A DNA stretch of 64,000 nucleotides from Paenibacillus polygoni (GTDB lineage: Bacteria; Bacillota; Bacilli; Paenibacillales; Paenibacillaceae), in NCBI RefSeq assembly GCF_030263935.1, contig NZ_CP127162.1, forward strand, positions 2,861,501 through 2,925,500. The letters are read 5' to 3'. Of the stretch, positions 24,796 through 34,784 are shown one piece after another. A model generated the notes under the pieces. The model worked only from the letters and a program-made list of their open reading frames with translations. It made no database searches and was not told the DNA's origin. How positions within the stretch are numbered: the stretch's first letter is position 1; each line of letters starts with the position of its first letter. Both the position numbers and the translations under genes were made by a program.

Positions 24796-25629
24796 ATGTA
24801 TGAGAATTGGAATAAGAAAACATTTTCAAGAAATCAAAAATTGCTTGCAGAATTTATTCAGCGTAATGAACAGCGTGTGCTCTATTTGACTGAACAAGAA
24901 ATAGCAGATGAACTTGGAATAAGTATCGCTTCGGTGTCGAGGTTTTGGAAAGCGGTTGGATTTCTAAATGCCAAACAATTCAAAGCAAGACTTCGATTTC
25001 GACTGGAAACATCACCCGCGATGAAACTTCAAGAAACGATGAATCTAGTGAAGGAACTTTCCCTGCCGGAGACGCTGTTAAATAGCAGCTTGCACCATTT
25101 AAAAGAGACGAGTAAGAGACTTTCTCCTCAGCTGTTAAAGGACGCATCTGACATGATTCAGCAAGCAAGACAAGTATATGTATATAGCCCGGGGCCTTGT
25201 ATTTCGCTGGCACAATTGTTTGCTTTTCGGTTACGTCGTTTTGGAATAGGCATTCAAATGATGGCGCCGAGCGGTCACGAATTGTTAGAGACCCTTATGC
25301 ATGCAAGTGAGAAGGATGTCATTCTCGTATTTGGATTTGTTCACCTTCTGCCCGAAATTGAAGTCATTATGGATCATGCGCAAGAGGCTCGTTACCGTAT
25401 CATCCTAATCACAGATCGTTTCATCTATCCTAGGTTAGATCATGCTGATCTTGTCCTTTATGCAGGGCGAGGCGAAGTTTGGGAATTTCATTCGATGATC
25501 GCTCCTATGTATGTAATTGAAAATTTGATTTTACATATTGGGATGAGCCTGCCGGAACATCATGTAGATAAACTAACTCATCTTCAGCAAATGAGAGTTA
25601 CTTATGCTTCTAAACTTCCTCGGCAATAA
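24796..25629 (+). CDS. MurR/RpiR-family transcriptional regulator (HTH + SIS)
   Basis: A 277-residue regulator: N-terminal HTH_6 domain (TEQEIADELGISIASVSRFWKAVGF) and a C-terminal SIS domain (about 125-250) that usually binds a phosphosugar or related ligand. The ATG at 24796 is seven bases after GGGGTGA; earlier candidates (24778 TTG, 24790 ATG) overlap that site. It is divergent from the second ECF operon and is probably its regulator. The SIS domain hints that the imported compound, or its product, is a phosphorylated sugar, which fits the PHP phosphoesterase (inference). Confidence 0.88.
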   Translation: MYENWNKKTFSRNQKLLAEFIQRNEQRVLYLTEQEIADELGISIASVSRFWKAVGFLNAKQFKARLRFRLETSPAMKLQETMNLVKELSLPETLLNSSLHHLKETSKRLSPQLLKDASDMIQQARQVYVYSPGPCISLAQLFAFRLRRFGIGIQMMAPSGHELLETLMHASEKDVILVFGFVHLLPEIEVIMDHAQEARYRIILITDRFIYPRLDHADLVLYAGRGEVWEFHSMIAPMYVIENLILHIGMSLPEHHVDKLTHLQQMRVTYASKLPRQ

Positions 25630-25634
25630 CACAC

Positions 25635-25685
25635 AAAAAAGGACCATCCCGATAAAGGAATCATCCTTTTCATGTGGTCCTTATT
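25635..25685. terminator. bidirectional terminator between convergent rpiR and gerC genes
   Basis: An outer stem AAGGACCA / TGGTCCTT encloses an inner hairpin AAAGGA / TCCTTT. An A-run on the left and T-rich right flank serve both directions. Confidence 0.72.
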
Positions 25686-26829
25686 CAATTATTCCTGTAC
25701 GGATTGTATCAATTTGTGCTTTTCCCTGAATCTTTGTATTCGGAAAAATATCTCCCCACTGCTCGTCGACAAACTTGCCGTCCTTCGCATGACTTCGGTA
25801 AAGCTCACCAAAACCAATAATATCGGAATTTACTTTCCGAATCTTATCGAGAAACGATTGCAGATCTTTAGTTACTTCTATGTCTAATTGTTTCTCCAAA
25901 GCAATAATGGCTTTATTCTGTTTAAAATCATACACTTGAGATATTTCCTCAATGTTAATATCCATATCTATAGAGGCCTCAAATGTTCTCGATTCCTCGT
26001 CTATTAATTTGACTTTTCCTTTATTTTTAATAATACTAAACACTACTTTTACTTCGTCTGTATTTTCATCATTGAATTCTGTCAGGAAATACTGATCCAT
26101 TCCGCTTTTTTTCATATCTTTTTTCTTAATGATAGCTTCATAAAGAAAGGGTGTTCTTTTCCCTTTTAGTGCTTTTAGAAAAAAACCTTCTTTTGGGGAT
26201 GCTTCTCCTACGATGTCCCCGCCATGTAACAAAGAGAGCGAGTTGATTACAATTTCCTCCCCTTCTCTTTTTAATGTTGGGATTGCGAAATCTAATGTAT
26301 TCGTGTCCCTGAAATATGTGAAATCGTGAAGCGTTAACTCAGGTACCCAGTTAAATTTCGTATTATGATCAAGCAAACTGTTAAGTGACATCCCGACATT
26401 CTTATATTTCTCATACGGGTGTGTTAACAAATCTTCTGTAGAACCGTCTACGATCGCAATCTTAATCATATCTCCAAAAAACGGATCCCGACTTAAAACA
26501 TAAACCTCATTCAACATTTTTAGATCAAAGATCGCTTTATTTAATAAAACGACCCTTGTTTGGCCTGTTGCAATTTCATTCGGCAGCTTCTCATTGAGTT
26601 TCCTCCGCGCAGATTTACTTGTCTCCGCTTCTACCGTGACTATATGACTGGTATCTTCCGCATGCTCCTCCGACTCTAATAGAGTCGCCGTTACTTGAAA
26701 AGAATGATTTTCTTTTGCGTCATAGCCAATAGCAAGGGTAAGGGATTGCTGCTCTAGTATATTTGCTTTAGGACAGCCGCTAAGAAGAAACATAACGAGT
26801 AGGAATAACAGGATCCGCAGGTGCTTCAT
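25681..26829 (-). CDS. spore germination lipoprotein, GerC subunit (Ger(x)C family)
   Basis: A 382-residue lipoprotein with signal peptide and lipobox LLSGC (Cys about 19). The mature part follows the Ger(x)C pattern, starting LEQQSLTLAIGYDA and ending with the C-terminal domain around KVVFSIIKNKGKVKLIDEE and ALEKQLDIEVTKDLQSFLDKI. In spores the C subunit anchors the germinant receptor on the outer face of the inner membrane. The ATG overlaps the gerB stop (TAATG). Last gene of the operon. Confidence 0.93.
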   Translation of the reverse strand: MKHLRILLFLLVMFLLSGCPKANILEQQSLTLAIGYDAKENHSFQVTATLLESEEHAEDTSHIVTVEAETSKSARRKLNEKLPNEIATGQTRVVLLNKAIFDLKMLNEVYVLSRDPFFGDMIKIAIVDGSTEDLLTHPYEKYKNVGMSLNSLLDHNTKFNWVPELTLHDFTYFRDTNTLDFAIPTLKREGEEIVINSLSLLHGGDIVGEASPKEGFFLKALKGKRTPFLYEAIIKKKDMKKSGMDQYFLTEFNDENTDEVKVVFSIIKNKGKVKLIDEESRTFEASIDMDINIEEISQVYDFKQNKAIIALEKQLDIEVTKDLQSFLDKIRKVNSDIIGFGELYRSHAKDGKFVDEQWGDIFPNTKIQGKAQIDTIRTGIIE

Positions 26830-27953
26830 TATGTATGTTCTCCTCCTTTTCGCTGTTTCTTTTTACGCCATGCAAATACAATAAACACGATGCAACAAAG
26901 CAATGCTGGGTAAATAAAAGAAAAAAAGATGCTGCTTCCTTCAAGTCGAATCATAAAATCTTTCACTTCAAGACGCTTATGGAATACAAACGACATCAAT
27001 AGAATGATAAAAAACACGGCGATTAAAATGGGTTTTGGGTTTAACTTCCACATTCTCTTACAACCTCTTGTAATCAGCCATGTATTTAACAGGATTCCGG
27101 AAAGAATGACTAACATCCATACGGAGATAACGATAAACTCCAGCCGTTCCAGGTAAGGATACTCGACGATTTTGAGCATATTTAGGGACGGCCAGAGAGA
27201 TCGTAATAATTGATCTGGAGCAAAGTACCCGATCGATATAACCATAATAAAAAGGTATAGAACGTTACTGAATAAAACTGCGAGTTGTGAATGTAACATA
27301 ACTCGGTTCTTATTCAGTATAAACGGATAAACCACCGTAATAATCTCAAATCCTGCCAGACTAAATCCCATTCTCACTGCGCCGTTCATTATGTCCCAAG
27401 CGCTTGAATCAAACACAGGAAGCAGCTGTGTCCATATTGCATGCTGTATCGAAGAATGAAACAGGATGAGAGTCAGCACCGTAGCTATAAAACTAAACAA
27501 ACATATGCCAGCAATGACTCTTATTCCTCCCATCGCTGCATAAAATGCTAAACAGCTGATTAAGATGAACAGCACCCAAGTTGGTATATCAGGAAATATC
27601 CAAGCCTGAACTACAGAAGCATAGTTTCTCATCACCGCAAAGGTAACGAGAAAGTAGTACACGATATAAACCAAATTAAATACCATACCAATCCATTTGC
27701 CATACAGGTCGTAATGAATGCCAAATAGATCAGCCGTTTTATATTTCTGCAATGTACGGACGATAAGCCACATGATCAAATGGGTAACAACCCCAGCAAT
27801 AATAACGGAGATCCATGCATCTCGCATGGAAGCTTCATATACTATTCTCTGGAAAGTAAATATCCCTACCCCCACCTGGGTATTGGTTATGATAAAGAAG
27901 AGAAGGTATGCATGGAGCATCATATTTTTAGGTGGAAAGACATTAATCTTCAT
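26829..27953 (-). CDS. spore germination permease-like subunit (GerB)
   Basis: A 374-residue APC-superfamily membrane protein with ten predicted helices. The opening VFPPKNMMLHAYLLFFIITNTQVGVGIFTFQR is the GerAB-type N-terminus. B subunits carry the germinant-binding pocket and help set specificity, usually for an amino acid or sugar; this one's ligand cannot be read from sequence. GGGAGG precedes the ATG, 16 bases after gerA. Confidence 0.93.
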   Translation of the reverse strand: MKINVFPPKNMMLHAYLLFFIITNTQVGVGIFTFQRIVYEASMRDAWISVIIAGVVTHLIMWLIVRTLQKYKTADLFGIHYDLYGKWIGMVFNLVYIVYYFLVTFAVMRNYASVVQAWIFPDIPTWVLFILISCLAFYAAMGGIRVIAGICLFSFIATVLTLILFHSSIQHAIWTQLLPVFDSSAWDIMNGAVRMGFSLAGFEIITVVYPFILNKNRVMLHSQLAVLFSNVLYLFIMVISIGYFAPDQLLRSLWPSLNMLKIVEYPYLERLEFIVISVWMLVILSGILLNTWLITRGCKRMWKLNPKPILIAVFFIILLMSFVFHKRLEVKDFMIRLEGSSIFFSFIYPALLCCIVFIVFAWRKKKQRKGGEHT

Positions 27954-27968
27954 AGCTCTACCTCCCGA

Positions 27969-29450
27969 TCAATCATCATTGTCAGATTTCAACTTCTTCA
28001 TCCATTTGGATCTCCAAGAAGAATCATTCCTTTTCGTTAAATCCGTTTGATATGCAAACTGTGTAGAATTTGTAATCAATGTGGCATTAAGCATCCCTTT
28101 GGTATCCGGTGGATAGAGAGGATACAGGTATGGTTTACCATAACTTGTCATTTTCAGCAAATGAATCAACAAGAAGATAGCAAAGAAAGCAATGCCTATT
28201 AACCCTAAAGCCCCGGCAGCGATCAGCATTGGGAATCGTACAAAACGAATGGTAGAACCCATCATATAGTTTGGTGTCGTAAAAGAACCAAGTGCGGCAA
28301 GGGCAACGAGCATGACGAGTGTATTGCTTGTAAATCCTGCTTGAACGGCAGCTTGACCAATAACGATACCACCTACGATACCCATGGTTTGTCCCACTTT
28401 TGTCGGCAGACGCGCCCCTGCTTCTCTTAATAATTCAATGGATGTTTCCATAAGCAATGCTTCTAAGAGCGGCGGAAACGGAACCCTTATTCTCGTACTG
28501 ATTAGCGGCTCTAACAAGGGTACAGGAATCACTTCATAATGATATGTTAAGGCAGCTACATACATCGGTGTGAGGAAAATCGAGAAAATAAAAGCAATCG
28601 CTCTTAATAAGCGAGTGAATGTTCCGATTCCCCACGTATTGTACCGATCTTCTACCGAGTAGAAGAAATCAAAAAATGTGGTAGGACCAATAATAACTTG
28701 AGAGTTCCCTTCCATTAAGACAACAACCTTCCCCTTTAATAAGGCGCGCGAGGTAAGGTCTGGTCGTTCGGTTAATGACATTTCTGGAAAAAGTGAATAT
28801 TTATTATCCGTTAAAAGCTTCAGTAATAACGGACTTCCAAAAAAACCTGCTACTTTCCGCCTTTCGATCCGCTTTCGGATCGTCTCAATAAACGGAAGGA
28901 CATCGGGTGATTGGATATAAAGCATCGTTGCTACCGTGTTGGTTTCTGTATTTAACTGAATTTCTTCTTGAATTAACTTCGGACTTGTAATGTAGGAACG
29001 AAGTAGTGCAATATTTTTCCCCATGGACTCGGTAAATGCCATCATTGGTCCATAAATGGTGGTTTCATTCTCAGCGTTGGCCGGTGAACGAGCAGGAATA
29101 TTAGCTACACTCACAAGAATCCCTTCTCTGCTCCCTTCCATGAAAACAAGAGCATAACCGCTTAGCAGATTCTTGATTGCATCTGACATTTGCTCAAACT
29201 TTTTACAATCGCCGATGGCAATCTGATCTGAAACAGAATCAATGTCCTCATAATGAGTTTTCTCTATAATTTTTCCAATGACATTCTGATTGATCTGCTC
29301 ACAGTCCACCATACCAGACATAAAACAAATAGCGATTTTGTCACCGACTGGCTTTGTAATCAGTCCTTCACTTTCGTTTAATAACGTCTTCAGTTGTTTT
29401 TCGATCTGCTTGCTATAATCTGACATAATGGCTTTATCCTTTTCCCTCAT
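27969..29450 (-). CDS. spore germination receptor subunit GerA
   Basis: A 493-residue protein of the GerAA/SpoVAF family with a soluble N-terminal region and about five C-terminal membrane helices. Family blocks include AICFMSGMVDCEQIN, ALVFMEGSREGILVSVA and VPFPPLLEALLMETSIELLREAGARLP. It is the first gene of the gerA-gerB-gerC operon that senses germinants in dormant spores. The Met at 29450 has only a weak site; Met at 29426, behind AAAGGAT, is an alternative start. Confidence 0.93.
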   Translation of the reverse strand: MREKDKAIMSDYSKQIEKQLKTLLNESEGLITKPVGDKIAICFMSGMVDCEQINQNVIGKIIEKTHYEDIDSVSDQIAIGDCKKFEQMSDAIKNLLSGYALVFMEGSREGILVSVANIPARSPANAENETTIYGPMMAFTESMGKNIALLRSYITSPKLIQEEIQLNTETNTVATMLYIQSPDVLPFIETIRKRIERRKVAGFFGSPLLLKLLTDNKYSLFPEMSLTERPDLTSRALLKGKVVVLMEGNSQVIIGPTTFFDFFYSVEDRYNTWGIGTFTRLLRAIAFIFSIFLTPMYVAALTYHYEVIPVPLLEPLISTRIRVPFPPLLEALLMETSIELLREAGARLPTKVGQTMGIVGGIVIGQAAVQAGFTSNTLVMLVALAALGSFTTPNYMMGSTIRFVRFPMLIAAGALGLIGIAFFAIFLLIHLLKMTSYGKPYLYPLYPPDTKGMLNATLITNSTQFAYQTDLTKRNDSSWRSKWMKKLKSDNDD

Positions 29451-29559
29451 CGTTTTACACCACAGCTAATATTCTCCACTATGGAGCATACATAATATGT
29501 CCGTATCATCTTCGATTCATTCATAAATCATGACATTGCATTGAGATGAGTTCCATGTA

Positions 29560-29587
29560 AACGCAAAAAAACCGCGGAGTTTTCCGC
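29560..29587 (-). terminator. terminator after the ABC ATPase gene; near-identical to 34785-34812
   Basis: A-run followed by GCGGA-GTTT-TCCGC, which acts as a terminator on the minus strand just past the ABC ATPase stop. Its 28 bases match 34785-34812 at 27 positions. Confidence 0.75.
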
Positions 29588-29593
29588 AGCCTC

Positions 29594-30358
29594 TTAAAAT
29601 CCCAATTGATATAACCAAGCTATGATTTGTTCTTCCCGGTTTTTCAAAATACCATTCACTTTATTATATTGGCCCAGGTGCAGCTGTGCAGTTATCTTTC
29701 CATCCAGCATATAAAGTATTCGTTCCGCGTTAGCCGCAACTTTTGAATCATGTGTTGCAAGCAATATAGTCGTTCCTTCTTGATTTATCTCATTCAAAAT
29801 CTCCATGATTTCGCCCGCAGACTTAGAGTTCAGTGCACCTGTCGGCTCATCACCGATCACCATCAGTGGTTCATTGATAAGTGCGCGGCAGATCGCAGCC
29901 CTCTGTAATTGCCCACCCGATACCTGGGTGATATCACGATCTGCAAGAGATAAGATACCTGTTCTACTCATTAACTTATCAGCTCTTTTATTAATCGTAT
30001 TACGGCTGAGTTTCTTTGCACGATATGCAGACAAAATGATATTGTCACGAATATTCAAGTTTTTTAGCAGGTGCATCTGCTGAAAAATAAATCCCATCTT
30101 CGTAAGCCTTACTTCTGCCAATTCCTCCTCAGACCGATCAGCAATTTCTTGCCCTTCAAAGATAACACTTCCCGAACTTATTTTATCCATACCGCTGATC
30201 GAATAAAGCAAGGTTGATTTACCAGAACCGGAAGGACCCATGATTGCAACAAACTCACCAGACCAAATCTGCAAGTGAATATCTTGTAACACGGATTGCC
30301 GAAAACCTTGGCTATTTACATAAGTTTTGTTTAGCTTCTTTGCTTCTAATATAAGCAT
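29594..30358 (-). CDS. ABC transporter ATP-binding protein (MacB/LolD-like)
   Basis: A roughly 254-residue ATPase from the ATG at 30358, with AAGGGGGG just upstream; an in-frame Met at 30376 would hide that site. Walker A is GPSGSGKST, the signature VSGGQLQRAAI, and Walker B VIGDEPTGALN with ATHD as switch. The GALN and lipoprotein-release-type sequence pair it with FtsX-like permeases that export peptides or antibiotics or extract lipids. It follows the permease and ends the TetR-controlled operon. Confidence 0.92.
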   Translation of the reverse strand: MLILEAKKLNKTYVNSQGFRQSVLQDIHLQIWSGEFVAIMGPSGSGKSTLLYSISGMDKISSGSVIFEGQEIADRSEEELAEVRLTKMGFIFQQMHLLKNLNIRDNIILSAYRAKKLSRNTINKRADKLMSRTGILSLADRDITQVSGGQLQRAAICRALINEPLMVIGDEPTGALNSKSAGEIMEILNEINQEGTTILLATHDSKVAANAERILYMLDGKITAQLHLGQYNKVNGILKNREEQIIAWLYQLGF

Positions 30359-30372
30359 ACCGTCCCCCCTTT

Positions 30373-32713
30373 TCACTTGGCAATTTGTTCAGCAATACTG
30401 TGTTTGTTCTGTGCGCGAGTGTTCAATAAACTTGTCATTGATATCATAGCTAAGAAAAAAAGCGGATAAAGAACATAGGTGAGGAATGGATTAAATTCTA
30501 AATTAATTTTTGGAGCCCCCATAAATGAACCTGCTGCATGAACAAGCCCCTGCCCAATAGTAACCGTACCTACTGTTCCAATAATAATCCCCATTCCTCC
30601 TAGGAAAAGCATTCTTATTAAAAACTGAATTTGGATATCCCGGATTGTAAAACCGAGACTTCTCAGCATCGCGAGTTGAGTCGCTTCCTTTGCTAACAGC
30701 ATTTTTAAAAATAAAGACGTAACGAGAACCGTAATAGACAAAGAAATAACAATTGCAAAAATAGTGACAACCTGGAGTTGTCTAATTGTATTGCCTAAGG
30801 TTTGTGTGAGGTAGCTTTTTAGGTGAGTTATTTTCGCCGGATAAAAGGCTTCTGTGAATTGATCTACTTTCTCGTCCACGGAAACATCTGGTTTAACATC
30901 TAAGGCGATGACATGCCATATCACATTTTTTGAATCATAAGGTATTTGTGCTTTCGCGGTTCGACCCCCATTCGTTATATCTTGATAAATTCCACTAACC
31001 CTCATTTTCATTTGACCCTCGCCTATTTTTATAACAAGCGTGTCATTCACCTTTTTGTTCAAGTCCTTAGCCAGAAGAGCAGAAAGCACAAGTTCATGAG
31101 TCCCTTTTGGAGCTGATCCGCTCATATAAGACAAAGGAAAAATCGTAAAGTCACCTGTTTCCACGTTTACACTCTCCCAAATCCCTTCATCTTTCTGTAT
31201 CTTATAGCGGGAGGTGATTAGTGGAGAGAATTTTTCTATGTCGGGATCATTATTTAACGCGGTTGTTATCTGTGAAAATGGTTGCAGAGTGTTGGCTGAT
31301 TGCGGCAAGTCAATACGGATATCACTCTGCCCTACCCCTAAATAAGAAATGAAGCTAGGCATCTGTAGCGTATGCAACAAACCTAGCGGCACCATAATAA
31401 TAAATACATTCAATGCATAAACGAAAAACAGTAATGTATACAGGGTGATTCGTCTGAAGATATCCTCTATTCCGAGGAAAACGTTTACTCCTACATATTT
31501 ATATCTGCTAAGCTGTACTCTTCCGATCGGATTTTTTGACTTCATAGAAATACTTGACCTCAGGGACTCTACTGCTGATATTCGATTTAATTTTCTAAGC
31601 ATGGCTCTGCAAGAAAAGACAACAATACAGAAAGTTAGACCAACAGCCAAAAAAGGAATGACATAAGAAATCAAGCTTCTCGTGACTGCGCCTAAATACA
31701 GGCTAATATTAGCGGTGACTAAATTCATGGTTAATAAGGATAGTAAATACCCACATAACGTTGCTAGTGCGGAGATCACAATATATTTTGCAAGATAGAT
31801 TCGTTTGATATCGAGGGTAGGTAGACCTATAGCTTTCATGACGCCAATCTCTTGATAATCCTCCTCCATCGTTGCGGCAATGGTAAGTCTTAAGCAAAGT
31901 AAAGCGATAACCATTAATAGAAGACTTACAATAATAATGACAATAGCTATCATTCCATCGGTAAGTGCGTTCAACAAAGTGATTAATGAATAATCAATGG
32001 CAGGACCCTTATTTGGCATATTGGATGAGAAGTAGTTACTACTAAAATCGCTCAGTTTACTAAGATCGGTTAGTCGAAATTCAATGAGGTATTCTATATC
32101 TCCCCCATTTTCTTTAAGTACAGCAAAATCCTCTCTACTTATGACAAAACGCTTTGAACTGACCATAGCGGAGTTCATTTGTGCATCACGAACAAAATCA
32201 ACAATTGTAAACTCTCGTTTGAAACGCTCTGTTTGAATGAGGACCATATCTCCAAGTTTGAGGTTCTTCTGCTGCATGTAATAAATAGGCACTGCAATCT
32301 CTCCTGGGGCCACCTGAATAACTTGATTCTCTAAATTCAATAAAAAATCGAAAGAAGCCGCTCTGCCTTACAAAACCGATATCCATCACACTATTAGCTT
32401 CGGGCTGTTCTGAAGATCCTATAAAAACATTTGACCCGTCCATTCTAAGCATCTCTACCGTCTGCTGTTCCTTAACAAGAGGATCGGTCTTCACGAAATC
32501 TTCGATCCCTTTTTCATCGATGGGCCCTGCATGCATTTGTACAAAATGAGGAGCTTTAGATAGCGACAACAAATTGTTTAGCGAACTCGTTAGTTCCATA
32601 AGGACATGTGAAGCAGTAGCCATGAGCAAGGCCGAGAGCATAATAAAGACAAATAAGATCGTTGTGATGATTTTATTTCTTTGAAAATCTCTCTTGACGA
32701 TGTGCAGCAGCAT
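30373..32713 (-). pseudogene. FtsX-like ABC permease (MacB type), split by a single-base frameshift
   Basis: Two frames together encode one permease of about 780 residues. Frame one (32713 to about 32342) gives the N-terminus MLLHIVKRDFQRNKIITT with the first membrane helix and ends near DIGFVRQSGFF. Frame two (from about 32350 to 30373, 655 aa as an open frame) continues NLENQVIQVAPGEIAVPIYY through the FtsX domains and a second periplasmic-type domain. The join lies at a run of six A on the + strand (32342-32347); one base fewer there restores an uninterrupted protein. So this is a recent pseudogene, a reversible slippage site, or a sequencing indel. Flanking ATPase and MFS genes are intact. 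Confidence 0.8.
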
Positions 32714-32746
32714 AGATCGGTACCTTCCCCCTTCTTCTTAAATCAG

Positions 32747-34048
32747 CTACATATTCTCTAGTGCTCGGATCGATTTCATATGTGGAATAATAAGAGAAAG
32801 GATCACAATGAGGAACCCGCAGATGATGAACAATAATCCTGTACCTCGTCCCTCCCCGGTCCCAATAATATTACCCAAAGCAGGAACAAGGGGTCCTCCT
32901 TCACGTAATAATGGATTAAATACAAAGTCCGCCAGAGTTCCAGCAAGTGCATACGACGCTACATAACCAAGCTGGGAAAGTATTCCGATCATGCCCCATG
33001 CTCTTCCCTGTGCTTCACTAGAGATTTTTCTGCGAATCATCACATCGGCACTTGTATTAATAAAAGGAAGCGCAGCAAAAAATATAAATCCGGACACGGA
33101 TAGAAAGAAAATATTCGTTGATATTCCTAATAGGGAAAAGAAGATGCCAGCAAAACCAAGACCTATGGTTAGCACAGTGATGTAGTTTCTTTTTATATTA
33201 AATATACCTATAATCAGGCTGCCGATCAGCATACCGGATGCGCTTAGAGACATAATGGTACCAAGGGTTCTGGAATTCATATAAGGCAGGAGCATCGGAG
33301 TAAATAGTGTCTGGAGAAGGCCCATATAAAAAGTAACAATGGAAAGAATGATCGTAATCTGCAGAACACCTTGCGAAGCTATAAGGATATCCCAGCCATC
33401 TTTCAGGTCTTTGACAAACGTTACTTTCATTCTCGTTTTTTGTATTACACGCAGATTTCTTTTTACAAAGAACACAGCAAAGAGGGTAATGAAAAAGGTA
33501 GCAATGTCGATGACGAGTATTTTGCTAACATCCATAATTGTGAGGAGTATTCCGGCAATAATGGGGGAGAGAAGATATTTAGAGGCGCCGGCGAGTTGTA
33601 CAAGTCCACTAGCTTTAGCAAACAGTTCTTCCGTTAGTAGGTCCGTTATCGTAGCTTTGTAAGCAGGTTCTAGCAAGGAGACAAACATGGAGCTAAACAT
33701 CACTCCAATACATATTTGCCACAGCGCCGGTTCACCCAGCAACATCACGATAAGTATAAATAGTAGGCCAAACGCAGAAAATAAATCGCCAATAATCATC
33801 ATTAGACGTCGATCAAATCGATCTGCAAATACTCCGCCAACAGGTCCAAGGATAATGATGGGGAGAAAAGCACATAACGTGACCATTGCCACACTACTAG
33901 CCGTTCCTGTCATCTGGTATACATATACACCGAGCACAAATGCTGTCATACCGCTGCCAATACTGGATATCCATTCTCCAGCCCACAGTACCATAAAATA
34001 CCCAAAAGATTTATTGACCTGTGTCTGCGTCTCCAGATAGCTCCCCAC
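32747..34048 (-). CDS. MFS transporter (macrolide-efflux/MefA-like)
   Basis: A 433-residue, 12-helix transporter. The opening FMVLWAGEWISSIGSGMTAFVLGVYVY, the loop GGVFADRFDRRLMMIIGD and VQLAGASKYLLSPIIAGILL resemble the MefA/Cmr group that exports macrolides and other drugs. It is the second gene of the TetR-led operon, 17 bases after tetR. Together with the ABC pair it suggests a TetR-controlled efflux cassette; the inducing compound is unknown. Confidence 0.88.
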   Translation of the reverse strand: MGSYLETQTQVNKSFGYFMVLWAGEWISSIGSGMTAFVLGVYVYQMTGTASSVAMVTLCAFLPIIILGPVGGVFADRFDRRLMMIIGDLFSAFGLLFILIVMLLGEPALWQICIGVMFSSMFVSLLEPAYKATITDLLTEELFAKASGLVQLAGASKYLLSPIIAGILLTIMDVSKILVIDIATFFITLFAVFFVKRNLRVIQKTRMKVTFVKDLKDGWDILIASQGVLQITIILSIVTFYMGLLQTLFTPMLLPYMNSRTLGTIMSLSASGMLIGSLIIGIFNIKRNYITVLTIGLGFAGIFFSLLGISTNIFFLSVSGFIFFAALPFINTSADVMIRRKISSEAQGRAWGMIGILSQLGYVASYALAGTLADFVFNPLLREGGPLVPALGNIIGTGEGRGTGLLFIICGFLIVILSLIIPHMKSIRALENM

Positions 34049-34065
34049 CTTTCAGCATTAAAAAT

Positions 34066-34689
34066 CTATTCAAACATTTGGGACACATAAGAAAAACTTC
34101 CTCTCTCTGCCCCTAGTGTCGACTCCATAATATATATAAAAGCCTGGATCTTTTGTACCATTTCTTCAGGTGTCCATTTGAATATTCCTTCATCAAACAA
34201 AAACTGGGATGAACTAAGCAGAAACTCTATTGATTCACGAGGATAAGGGGTGCTAAAGAGTTTTTGCTCGATTCCCTGCTCAATCACTTCGGTCAAAATA
34301 GGTGTTAATTGCAATATGGTTTCCGTGAGACTTTTCTGATGGATCTGTGCATTATCAGGTTCATGAAACTCTTCAATCATCTGCCTTTTGCTCGGGGTAT
34401 TTGGCTTTTGCGCCATAATGATCTGGAGCAATTTTTCGTGGACAGTGAGCTCCTCATTCGTCGCAATTTTCTTGGCAGCTATAACTCCCGTCTCGATAAA
34501 CCGCATCACAACCGCATCCATCACTTCTTCCTTTGATGTAAAGTAATAATAAAATGTACCTTTGGCGATACCAATAGCCTGCAACATATCATTCACGGTA
34601 GTTTTGCTGTATCCTTTGGTGAAAAACAGTTGTTCAGCTGTATCCAAGATTTCATTTCTACGGTCTTCCGGATCCTTTGTGACTCTCAT
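34066..34689 (-). CDS. TetR-family transcriptional regulator
   Basis: A 207-residue repressor with a classic TetR HTH: EILDTAEQLFFTKGYSKTTVNDMLQAIGIAKGTFYYYFTSKEEVMDAV. The C-terminal ligand domain is not informative. AGGAGG precedes the ATG. The promoter upstream overlaps a palindromic site at 34716-34730, so it very likely represses itself and the MFS/ABC genes downstream. Confidence 0.93.
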   Translation of the reverse strand: MRVTKDPEDRRNEILDTAEQLFFTKGYSKTTVNDMLQAIGIAKGTFYYYFTSKEEVMDAVVMRFIETGVIAAKKIATNEELTVHEKLLQIIMAQKPNTPSKRQMIEEFHEPDNAQIHQKSLTETILQLTPILTEVIEQGIEQKLFSTPYPRESIEFLLSSSQFLFDEGIFKWTPEEMVQKIQAFIYIMESTLGAERGSFSYVSQMFE

Positions 34690-34715
34690 CCATTCTGCCT
34701 CCTGTTCAAATAACT

Positions 34716-34730
34716 GACTGACGGTCGGTC
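34716..34730. promoter_or_regulatory. TetR operator
   Basis: GACTGAC-G-GTCGGTC is a near-perfect inverted repeat (one mismatch in 7-bp arms), of the GACnGAC...GTCnGTC type common for TetR proteins. It lies between the -10 and the tetR start. Confidence 0.75.
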
Positions 34731-34738
34731 TACTAATG

Positions 34739-34766
34739 ATTATACAAAATAACCATATTATGTCAA
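34739..34766 (-). promoter_or_regulatory. sigma-A promoter of the tetR-MFS-ABC operon
   Basis: On the minus strand a perfect TTGACA (34761-34766), 16-base spacer and perfect TATAAT (34739-34744). Confidence 0.88.
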
Positions 34767-34784
34767 TATTTTAATTTCTAGATT

